A stretch of DNA of 64,000 bases from Hondaea fermentalgiana (Eukaryota; Sar; Bigyra; Thraustochytrida; Thraustochytriidae): assembly GCA_014084085.1 (NCBI GenBank), contig NPFB01000017.1, forward strand, positions 196,617 through 260,616. The letters are read 5' to 3'. Position numbers and translations under genes: made by a program. This document shows, in pieces, positions 8,237 through 17,600 of the stretch (position 1 is the stretch's first letter; every line of letters begins with the position of its first letter). The notes beneath the pieces are model-generated. The model was not told where the DNA came from and searched no databases. It was given only the letters and a program-made list of their open reading frames with translations.

Positions 8237-11200
8237 TTAATTTGTCACGGGGTCCAGTCGAGTATGACGCCTTGCGTCAAGAATTGAATGACTGAAGTCG
8301 CCATTTGATCTTAATACAGTAGCACCAGGCGCTCCACTCCCGAAACGGCAACTTATGCACTGGACACGTGAAGGGATCGGTCTCACGCAGAAAATGTACA
8401 GTCCCCTCTCGTCTTCCGCCACACGAAGGAACCTATTCAGTTTCCTTTTTCTCATGCGTGCCCGTGACTTTCGTTTATGGATTGGTGCGTCTGAGGGTAA
8501 AAGAACGCAATCGATAGGAACCTTTTCGGGAGCGATAGGCTCGCCGTTCTCATCCAATGGCCATGTTATAGCAGGCTCTTTACACGTGTGGCATCTTTTA
8601 TTTTCTTCCATCTGGGCCTCTCGAAGATATCTTGCAGCTTCCTCGTTTTCTGAGAGAACTTCCTCAAGTTCTTCGATATCACATGCTTCATCGAGACAGA
8701 GTAGACACGTGAGCAAAGGGTCCTTCTTTACCTTGTCCAGCGCAAGAAATTCACTTTGGGAATCCTCCCAACTTTCTTCGTTCTGTATTTTGCGGGTAAA
8801 GTGTATTCTTTTCACTCTAAGTTGCGCCCTGTCAATCTCGAATTTCTCGACTTCGATACAAGCTTCTGATCTCGCTCTCAGATCATTGGCGCGTTCGTAG
8901 CTGCTTTTGTCTCCGAATTCGTATTCGATATCGATCTGACTAAGAGGAACGCAGGGCCTCTTGCAAACGCGACACTTTCCCAAATCAAATTTCATGGTCT
9001 TGTCAATACCCTGACTAGTCCTTGTTGCATCGTTGACACGCCACCTAGAATCATTCTCGTCGCCACCTTCAGATTCGAGATCGTCCTGCTCCGGATAGAT
9101 TGTGTGAGCGTTTTCATTTGGGATAGCATGAGGCAGCTGATTCTCCAGTTCCTCATTCTCACTGTTGCTGCTGCTGCTGCCGCCGCCGCTGCTGCCGCCG
9201 CTGCTGCCGCTGCTGTTGCCGCTGCTGCTGCTGCTGCTGCTAATATGATAAGTCGCCGACACGTTGTCGACATGCCTTCGTAAATCCTCTTCGCCACCTT
9301 CGGATTCGAGATCATTGCTCTCCGGATACTCCGTGCGAGCGTTTTCATATTGGTCAGCATGGAGCAGCTGCCTCTCCGATACCTCAGTACCACTGCTGCT
9401 GCAGCGGCTGCTGCCGCCGCTGCTAGTGTGCACCCTGCGCTGGCTCTCATTCGAAGTCAAATCATCTTGAAGCTCGACTTCCTCACGGAAGATCCGACCC
9501 GAATGAGCCCCCCCACGTGTGCTCGTGCTTGAGGATCCATCAAGACTTGCTCTGCCATCAAGGTGGCCTCCATTGTCGTCCTCCTCGTCATCGTTGCTGT
9601 GCTCCTCCTCTTCACTCTCCCCTTTTCCCTCATGTTCCTGATTGTTTCCACTGCCGGTTTCGTTGTATTGGAGTTTAATGTCGCTGCTGACATCGCTGTC
9701 ATCTTTGTCTTCATCGCCATCGTTATCTTCATCATCGTCGTCGTCTTCGTCTTCATCGTCTTCGTTATCTTCATCATCGTCGTCTTCGTCGCCGTCTTCG
9801 CCCTCCCCGTCGTCGTCGTCGTCGTAGGTCTCGTTGTTAGCCTTGATGGTAGCCTCGTTGTTGGCTTCGTCGTCGGTCTCATCGTCAGCTTTTATCTCCA
9901 TGTCGACCTCGTCAGTGTCCTCATCGCAAGTCCTTAAATCCAGCTTGGGCCGAGTCCGATGCTCGACACCTCCATGCGCTGCAGGGCGTGAACTCATGGC
10001 TCGCTTTGTCCCACGCGAGCTAGTAGAAGACCTAATGGACGCATTGGAGTGCTCGCTTGAATTGCTGACTGATCTCGACCGGACTGTTGGCAGACCATTC
10101 GTAGTATCGTCAAAACAACTTGCATAAGATGGTAGAGATTTGCCAATCTTGTCTTTCTCGCACTTCTTGCACTCTCGGGATACATCCGTACTGGTACCTT
10201 CACCTCTATGAATGGCAGACGGACGACCGCATTTTGCACAGGTGATGAACTCAGGCACCTGCAGAGACTTTTTAATTAGACCAAGACACAATCCACTTGT
10301 AAAAAGCGACTGCGCCGCTTTAATAATCTGCTCGTCGGAATCGGGGAGCACAAAAAATTTCGCAAACCTGCGTCCTTCAATGCCCGTCCCAACGAGATAG
10401 TCTTCTTCAATCATCCTGATTGCATCGTTCACGGTACAGTCCAACCTTCTCTCCGAGCGAAGGCGCTGCAAGATTGGAATAAAGGATTCAGCCCTTGATA
10501 TGTTTCGCGTGACTCGGCCAACAGCTTGGGTAAGAGTCGTTTCTTTCACACGATCGTTTCGAATTACTACCATCGTCTGCAAAATTGGTAGATTGAGCCC
10601 ACGAAGGTTTTTCTGAACGACGATCAGAAGATTTGCGTGTCCGTCATTAAAAAGGCTCTCGACAGTGTCATTTGTGTTCACAAATTCTCCTCCATCATCA
10701 CTGGCTGTCCAGATAAGTTTTCTGCCGTCAAGATCGATAAGCGGTATGATCTTCTGTTTTCGCAAAGGTTGATGCCTGTCTTCAAGCCTCACGTACTCCT
10801 CAGATTGACCTCCATCTGTCGGCTCAATTCCTTGACCATCTTCATCGCGATATTGTCTGACACCTGTACATAATCCATCTCCTTTGCTGTTGATCCAGTG
10901 ATAATATTCCAGAAGAGCAGGATCGGTTGGCACAGAATCCCTACATGCTAATTTTTTAAACCACACCATGAAGTCCTTAGCATCCTCGCAAGTCGGAAAG
11001 GAACACATGAAGCATAGGGGCACAATGTTGGCCAGTGCTGCGTGATGCCGTCTGCAACGATCGTCTGCTTCTGAGGGTTGATTTGAAAGTGATTCGAGTT
11101 TTCCTGCACGAAGAAGAATTTCTCGGCATACGACCGAGAAGCCTGCTAAGAACTGAAATGTGGGTGCGGGTACTCTGTCACTCTGGTTCACTCCCTTATA

Positions 11201-12733
11201 TAACAGGAACGATGGGATAGACGCGGAAGGAGATGGCTCTCTACTAGATTGGCCTAGACTGATGCCGTGAGGATGTCTCGCCCCGAAAACGTTTCTTGCT
11301 ATTCGGGAAGGTGAGCTTCGGATGTCCAAAGTCGCACTAAGATAGAAGCTTGTCGGGATCCGAGGTAAGACGTTTTCAGAAAGGAACTTTTCTGTTTTTC
11401 CATCCATATTACTAGCCATATCGGCTTCGTCACGAATAAACTTTCCCCATTGAACATTCTTCAGCCAAATTTTTTGACCGTTTCGAAGACTCGGGGCTGT
11501 ACCGATGAGAACAACTGCCCTGGCAGCGTGTTTTGACGTAGGTTGATCGCTGGCGCAAGTTTTATCCTCGTAGGATTCAAGCGGCAATAGGGTTCGCCAA
11601 CTTTTCCTACCGTCTTTGAGGGTAGCAGTGCGACCCAAAAACCACGCGAAGGGTGTATAGAATCGTCCGTTTACAAGTAAAGTCTTGTAAAGTGCTGGTG
11701 CGAACTCGCCCAGAATCGATTTCCTCTCGCCTGAGTTGATAGCAATCGGTTGGTCCTCATAACCGGGGCTATCAGCAACGAATGCAAGCTTATTGTATAG
11801 CTCAGCTTGAAGTTGATAGATAGACACAATGCCACACCTCTTCACAGCAATCGCTCCAGTAATCAAGGTCTCGAGAACAAACGACCTAGCGTTGTTGAAT
11901 CCGCGCTCGATCATGTCATGACTGATTTCAAGACCGTGTTTCTGCGCGAGCCGCTTGATGATGTCAAGCGCCCTCGTGACCTTTGCGATCTCCTTCTCAA
12001 TGGATGTGAAGTCCGGAAGTTCCTGAAGGATAGTTTCCGCAGGCTGCTTTTGGTATCCAAGGAATACGGAGCTCATGAAAAGCCGTTGCGTGTTCTCCTT
12101 CCCAGGCAGTGTGTAGCCAGCAATCGCTTCATTATCACGCCTGATGCACTCGAGAATCTTTTTTTCATCTTCATCTTCATCAGGGTCGCTTGGACGTACA
12201 TTCTCCTCTACAACGGCGTACAGAAGCTCAGCCAGGGTCTCTGGTATCTTTTCGTCTGGCCAGCTGCAATGTTGTAAGCCGTCACATTTTAATGGCATGC
12301 TGCCCGGGTCGAACAAATACGAAAGAATCAGGCTGATAAGCGTTTTGCCTGTGCCCGTCGCAAGACGGAGTAGGAGGCCGGACGAAGTTACAGCCAATGG
12401 ACCTAAGTCGCGTTCCACAATCTCTCCAGGTTGTAATTGATGCTCGACTCTTCCTTTCCCAAGTACGTCAAAGAATAGTTGTTGCGGTTCCCGGAGGAAC
12501 TCCCTATATCTCGCGGCTGACTCGTCTACGACAAATCTGGCAATGGCAATGTGCTCTTCGTTTTTAACGGCGTCCGAAGGTCCCACTTCAGTCTTCGATG
12601 CAGAAGGGCCCCCCCAGACTTGGATGGGTCCCTCGATTTTTGACTCCAATATAGATATATTCTGCTCTGCGGCCGCGGCAATCACTTCTGGGTCCTTCAT
12701 CGAGAGGAGTGCGATTGAATCTTCGCCCTGCAT
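8237..12733 (-). CDS. HelA: large SF2 DEAD-type helicase-like protein with zinc knuckles
   Basis: Numbering is from the upstream Met at 12811 (1524 residues). I prefer Met27 at 12733, because it matches the N-terminal length of the paralogue HelB. Motif I ATGTGKT is at 151-157, DEAD at 461-464, SAT at 492-494, a motif V-like GLNLP at 738-742 and motif VI QAVGRVTR at 762-769, so ATPase activity is expected. About 300 residues lie between motifs I and II, far more than usual. A zinc ribbon (Cys858, 861, 881, 884) follows the core. Then come a very acidic Asp/Glu region, Ser/Gly tracts with a duplicated 77-codon unit, and four CxxC pairs near 1280, 1369, 1407 and 1485. No named family is recognised. 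Base composition is lower in GC than the neighbours. It is divergent from its homologue HelB. Confidence 0.85.
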   Translation of the reverse strand: MQGEDSIALLSMKDPEVIAAAAEQNISILESKIEGPIQVWGGPSASKTEVGPSDAVKNEEHIAIARFVVDESAARYREFLREPQQLFFDVLGKGRVEHQLQPGEIVERDLGPLAVTSSGLLLRLATGTGKTLISLILSYLFDPGSMPLKCDGLQHCSWPDEKIPETLAELLYAVVEENVRPSDPDEDEDEKKILECIRRDNEAIAGYTLPGKENTQRLFMSSVFLGYQKQPAETILQELPDFTSIEKEIAKVTRALDIIKRLAQKHGLEISHDMIERGFNNARSFVLETLITGAIAVKRCGIVSIYQLQAELYNKLAFVADSPGYEDQPIAINSGERKSILGEFAPALYKTLLVNGRFYTPFAWFLGRTATLKDGRKSWRTLLPLESYEDKTCASDQPTSKHAARAVVLIGTAPSLRNGQKIWLKNVQWGKFIRDEADMASNMDGKTEKFLSENVLPRIPTSFYLSATLDIRSSPSRIARNVFGARHPHGISLGQSSREPSPSASIPSFLLYKGVNQSDRVPAPTFQFLAGFSVVCREILLRAGKLESLSNQPSEADDRCRRHHAALANIVPLCFMCSFPTCEDAKDFMVWFKKLACRDSVPTDPALLEYYHWINSKGDGLCTGVRQYRDEDGQGIEPTDGGQSEEYVRLEDRHQPLRKQKIIPLIDLDGRKLIWTASDDGGEFVNTNDTVESLFNDGHANLLIVVQKNLRGLNLPILQTMVVIRNDRVKETTLTQAVGRVTRNISRAESFIPILQRLRSERRLDCTVNDAIRMIEEDYLVGTGIEGRRFAKFFVLPDSDEQIIKAAQSLFTSGLCLGLIKKSLQVPEFITCAKCGRPSAIHRGEGTSTDVSRECKKCEKDKIGKSLPSYASCFDDTTNGLPTVRSRSVSNSSEHSNASIRSSTSSRGTKRAMSSRPAAHGGVEHRTRPKLDLRTCDEDTDEVDMEIKADDETDDEANNEATIKANNETYDDDDDGEGEDGDEDDDDEDNEDDEDEDDDDDEDNDGDEDKDDSDVSSDIKLQYNETGSGNNQEHEGKGESEEEEHSNDDEEDDNGGHLDGRASLDGSSSTSTRGGAHSGRIFREEVELQDDLTSNESQRRVHTSSGGSSRCSSSGTEVSERQLLHADQYENARTEYPESNDLESEGGEEDLRRHVDNVSATYHISSSSSSSGNSSGSSGGSSGGGSSSSNSENEELENQLPHAIPNENAHTIYPEQDDLESEGGDENDSRWRVNDATRTSQGIDKTMKFDLGKCRVCKRPCVPLSQIDIEYEFGDKSSYERANDLRARSEACIEVEKFEIDRAQLRVKRIHFTRKIQNEESWEDSQSEFLALDKVKKDPLLTCLLCLDEACDIEELEEVLSENEEAARYLREAQMEENKRCHTCKEPAITWPLDENGEPIAPEKVPIDCVLLPSDAPIHKRKSRARMRKRKLNRFLRVAEDERGLYIFCVRPIPSRVQCISCRFGSGAPGATVLRSNGDFSHSILDARRHTRLDPVTN
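9061..9450 (-). repeat. in-frame tandem duplication inside HelA (231-bp period)
   Basis: The segment beginning CGCCACCTTCAGATTCGAGA at 9061 recurs with few changes at 9292, exactly 231 bp (77 codons) later. Similarity continues through the GCAGCTG at about 9135 and 9366 and into CTG/CCG tracts. Both copies encode a YPE..DLESEGG motif. The high nucleotide similarity suggests a fairly recent duplication. Confidence 0.8.
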
Positions 12734-13297
12734 GGTGGCAAGGCTGAAAAGTGACGCAAAGAACGGGCGTGAGAAAAGTGGCTCAAATCGTTTTCTGTAG
12801 TTTCTGCACAAAAGAGAATTGCTGCCGCCAGGCCGCTGTTGGTGGAGCGTTCTGGTAGTGCTCGTCCTGCGCGCAAGTCGCAGCTGCAGACGGCCTACTT
12901 CGCGTACGCCAGTCAGAAAAAGGGGGGAAAGGCACTGTTAAGGCTGTGGTGGCGGATGTAGTGGTAGCGAAGAAAAGAGGCTGCAGGCGTGCGTCCTTTG
13001 CTGTTTCGCGGACGAGTGGACAGCTGCTGGCTGTCCTCACCATCGTCCGACAAAGCGTTCATGCAAAGCGATTCGGACGTGCGTGAATGAGGTCTCTATT
13101 GCGTACCCTCTGCCGTGGCTACAGACGCACTGCTGCCAGTGCGGAAGGCTCCCGACTCCGACCCCTCAAGTTCCGCGCGAGAGAGTTCGCCATTATAAGG
13201 GATTCGCAGCGGTTGCGAAAGCGGCTGCGGCAGCTGCACTACTGCTGCTACTGCCATTTGCGCAGATGAGCGCTTACTCACACTCTGACGGACATAC

Positions 13298-13302
<5 letters not shown>

Positions 13303-13357
<55 letters not shown>

Positions 13358-13386
13358 TGTCAGACAGACAGACAGACAGTCAGACA
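13303..13386. repeat. CAGA (GACA) tetranucleotide microsatellite
   Basis: About 20 GACA units, with one short CTGT interruption near 13357-13360 and another near the end. Confidence 0.95.
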
Positions 13387-14036
13387 AATCGGCCGAGTTA
13401 GACAAGTCAGACAAGTCCGAGAGTCGGCCAGAACGGCTCGGGACGCGTTCTCGCAGCCATTACTGAGTCCGCGGCCGCTGCTTCGCAGGCTGCTCCTGCG
13501 TCGTGGCTACGTCCACAACTGCCAATGGCAGCGGTACGAAGACTGCTGCAGTGGCAGCAGCGCGGACACCATGCGGCTAGTAATCAGTCCGCGGGAAGAA
13601 CTGTGGTGGGCGAGGAAAAGTCTTCGCATCTTCCTCGTCGCAGCAGCAGCTGCAGCAGCTGCAGCTACAAACTACAGTCTACTGCTTTGAGCTGCGCTGA
13701 AGCTGGCAGTGGCAGTGGTGGGCGGCCGTCCCTTCCTACCTTCCCTGCAGTTCAGGCCGCGCACAGGTCCCAGTGCAGCTTTTGTTGATACCGCAGAAGT
13801 TCGTATCGTTCTCCGGCTGGTGGCTGGCGCTCCACTGCCAGGAGCAAAAGGTGCCTACGACAGCGGCCGCGCCGGCTGCGGACCCCTTGTCGCTGCTGGC
13901 AGCGCAGGCGGCGGAACTTTCTGGTAGCGCCGCGCCGAGCCGCGCCGCGCCGCGCAGCGCAGCGCAAGCACAGCACTGCGTACAGCACTGCGCAGCGCAA
14001 GCATATAACGCTGCGCAGCACGTGACGCCAACGCCT

Positions 14037-14037
<1 letters not shown>

Positions 14038-14086
<49 letters not shown>

Positions 14087-14186
14087 NNNNNNNNNNNNNN
14101 NNNNNNNNNNNNNNNNNNNNNNNNNNNNNNNNNNNNNNNNNNNNNNNNNNNNNNNNNNNNNNNNNNNNNNNNNNNNNNNNNNNNNN

Positions 14187-14238
<52 letters not shown>
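14038..14238. repeat. long CAG trinucleotide tract, interrupted by the assembly gap
   Basis: Perfect CAG runs flank the gap on both sides (14038-14086 and 14187-14238). The same unit on both sides shows that the tract itself caused the assembly break, so its true length is unknown. Confidence 0.95.
14087..14186. other. assembly gap (100 N)
   Basis: Exactly 100 N, the conventional placeholder for a gap of unknown size. Open frames crossing it are artefacts. Confidence 0.99.
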
Positions 14239-14240
<2 letters not shown>

Positions 14241-14663
14241 GCGGCTGCAGCTGGCAGCGGCTGCAGCTGGCAGCGGCCATGGTGTCTGCTGCTGGCGGTG
14301 CAGGACGCACGGCAGTGTGGCCGGCGTCTCTGTTGGACATCTGGCTGGCTGCGAGGACGGGGCGGGACCGTCACCCCTTCGACTTGGCCAACAAGACAAC
14401 CTTCGGGAGTCTCTTCCCTTTTGAAGCTGCCAGAGGCGATCACGGTGCCTCCGAGCTGCAGGAAGCGCTGCCTGTCTCAGCGCGCCTACCAGTCCGCCTG
14501 CCTGCTTGCCCTGGTCGGCTGGCTGGCGTGAAGCAGTCCGTCTATTGACGTCTCGACGCGAGAGAATCAGGCTAGGCACTCAGTTTACTTTTAATTAAGG
14601 CGTGGCTCTGCTGCAGCAAAAGTTAGTCAACGTAGCTCTTGGCCGAAGCAGAAAGGCGGTACA

Positions 14664-17600
14664 ATGCAGGTCCTTACCGGCAGCCATCATAAAGTATTGA
14701 AGGCCGCGCGGCGCAGCGGCTTCGAGGAGCTCAACGTGAGGACCGTGGACGCGAATTCCATCAGAGGAGGTCCTCTATCTAAAGGGGTTGGTGACAGCGA
14801 TGATCTCAGGGCAGAATTAGTCAAGAACGAACAGCATGTAGCACTTACCGAGTACCTGGCTGTGAATAAGGCCAGCTGTATCTTCAATGAACTGGAAAGT
14901 AACCCAAGCCTTTATCCTTCTCAGCAGCTCCTTTTAAAGTGCCTCGTGAATGGCAGCATCATGCATCAAACGAACAACAACGACAACCCAGTGCAACGCG
15001 ATCTCGGTCCGTTGGCCGTGACGCAGCCCGGCCTCCTCCAATGCGTTCCAAGTGGCGAAGGCCGTAAACTCACCTCTCTTGTCGTTGCACTCTTGTGGGT
15101 TCAGGGCAATATGCCGGTCACGCTCAAGTGGGCCCAAAATACCACCTGGCGGGTACAGCGACAAGGTGAATCTTGCACGCCAAAGGTGAAGACCTCAGAT
15201 CCGAAGAATCTGGCCGAGTTAATATACGCTGTCATGTTTGAAGGGGCTTCGTCCACTACTAAGGAAGTGCAAAGAGTTATTGAATGCATTCGAAACGATA
15301 ACCAAGGCGTTATCTGCTACAAGACGTCGGATGGGGAAACTCGTACAATGTCGAACTCGATTTTTTTTGGGCCTCACGCGCAATCCGGGAAACGACTTCT
15401 TCGGGAACTCCCTGACCTTGTCCCGCTCTGTGATGACGATGATCAGCGCAAGAAGGCTCTCGAGGCCATACGCAAGCTCGTGCGGGACAAATATGGACAC
15501 AGGATCGATGTGAAAGGAAACGAGAAACTTTTTCTTTTCGAAACGATGCTACGAGGTGCAGTTGTCCTTCAGGAGAAGGAAGATGTGCGGATTTATGTGC
15601 TTGGCATGGAACTTTATAAGAGGGTTTTCCGGAGGGTTGGGCTGTTTTCTACCTTTTCAGAGAGCATGTTCAACACTATCCTGATTGGCGAAAAGCTCTA
15701 CACCCCCTTTTCATGGCTTCTCTCTCGTACAGTCCGCTTCCTCGGAGATGGCGTGAGTGGTGGATGGAGAACACTTATTCCTCTCAATTATTACGAAGAC
15801 GAGAGTTGCTGTTGTCCGCAAGACGCTCGCTTTTCAGTACTGATCGTCACCAAGTGGCGCACTCTCAAAAAATTGCATGGTGAGTGGCTTGCCGGAATGC
15901 ACTTCGGAAAGCTTCTTCACGATGAAGTAGACATCGGAAGCAATCCAACGAGTGAAACCGAACGTTTGCTCAAGACCCATTTCGAACCTTACTCTGTCGT
16001 GTCTTTGCGCATCGGAACAACAGTCGACATTTGGAGCTCGCAAATCAGGCTCGCAAGAAACATTTACGGTGAAAAATACCCGCATGGATATGGTCTGGTG
16101 CAAGGCGTCTCCGATCCGTCCCCCAGATCTTCGAATGTTTCAATCGTGCAATTTTCGGACCAAGTAGAAGGCTCGAGCATTTCAAACAAAGCTTTGCACC
16201 GCAGCGAGCATATTTTTGCAGCTTTATCCAGTGTAAAACATCGAATGCTCATTCAAGCTGACATTATCAAAGGGCAGAAACAAGAGATATCCATGGATCC
16301 AAGAGTCCAGGCTCGCCACAAAAACTACTTCCAGACGGTCGTCAGGTACTTTCCTTTCGGGGGCAAGTGCTCCTTATCCAGTTCTCCTGAGATGGAGGAG
16401 TTTAAGCGTTTCATGCGGCAAATTGGGGACCCGAAGTACAAACCTGATTCTGTCTGTTCGGCAGCAACACTTGAGGCTTTCGATGTGTTCAATATAAATG
16501 GCAAGGGGTTTTATGCTGGTCACAGAGTATGGGAAGAGGGAAAAGAGAAATATATATCCTTCGATGATAAATCCCTGCCTATTCTAGAGCAAAGAATAGT
16601 GCCGCTTATCGATACAGGAAAAGAGACTTTACTTTGGGACCCTCGAAGCGGAGATTTTCGCGAGTGTGGAGCTTCTGATGTGGGCAACCTGCTTCGAAAA
16701 GGCGTCGCTAATCTTTTGGTGGTGCTTTCAAAGAATCTCTCTCGGCCACACCTGCGTCACCAGTACTTCATGATGCTTTCCCGGGCTATGACAGCTTGTC
16801 CTCGTACTTTGATACATGCTGTGAGCTGCATATCGCGCAATGTTTGCGAGTCTGATTTGAAAGGAATCCGGAGAATACTCGAGTCGTACGAGCAGAGGAA
16901 GCAGCTTCGATGCTCTGCAGACGAGGCCCTCTCGCACATTCGAGATGACTTTCTACCCGGGATAAACCTCTACCAACAACAATCCAAATTCCTTGTTATC
17001 AGAGGTGGCCGTGAACAGAAACTTCAAGCTGCGCGAGGACTTTCTCGAATGGGATTTGTCAAAGATAAAATCCGAATGCTTCTTCAGGTCGAATTCAGCT
17101 CATGCTCGAATTGTGGCCTCCCATTGGCCGTCGAACGGAAACGACAGTCATGGCGGCTTTGCAGGGATGGGTGCTTTAGCAAGTTCCCGCCAAAACACTA
17201 TGCAGATTGCTTTTTGCTTGCTGGAGGTGCAAATGATCGTAGCGTTGACGAGAGGGATATCTTCGGCGCACCTATTGCTGCCAGGAAACGAAAAGCTAGC
17301 GAAAATATTCTGGACTCTGACTCTCGTCGCCGAGTCAAGCCCCGACGTTCCCCAAACGCAGTGACAAGTAGCATCCATCAAAGCGGAAACATTATTGATA
17401 TCGGCCATCGCACGTTTGATGAGGAGGCACGCAAGGCAGAGGAAGAAACTTACGAGAAGATCGAAGGTGACAAACACGGACTTGATGAACTGGATGAATG
17501 TAAGCCGAAACCTTGGCGCATGTGCTCTGCGTGCAAGCGTCGACTTTCCTTCGAAAACAGAGACACCAAACGTGAGAAACCGCTTTCTTTTGCTCATGAA

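Larger units (their letters stand above)
12734..14663. promoter_or_regulatory. head-to-head region between HelA and HelB, with repeats and an assembly gap
   Basis: About 1.9 kb of assembled sequence, including 100 N, separates the two divergent helicase-like genes, so both promoters should lie here. It holds a CAGA tract (13303-13386), a long interrupted CAG tract around the gap, many AGCTGC/GCAGCAG motifs and a poly-Ala-like GCC/GCG region. Frames across it are low complexity, so I call no gene. Confidence 0.5.

Noticed and set aside
9563..9937. Hydrophobic Val/Ile/Phe-rich frame opposite HelA
   Set aside because: It is the antisense reading of the HelA Asp/Glu repeat (GAT/GAC codons), not a membrane protein.
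13083..13466. Frame with repeated QTDR on the plus strand
   Set aside because: It is a translation of the CAGA microsatellite with no other domain-like content.
13736..14579. Long frames spanning the N gap on both strands
   Set aside because: They are poly-Ala, poly-Cys, poly-Leu or similar readings of a CAG tract and cross unknown sequence, so they are artefacts.
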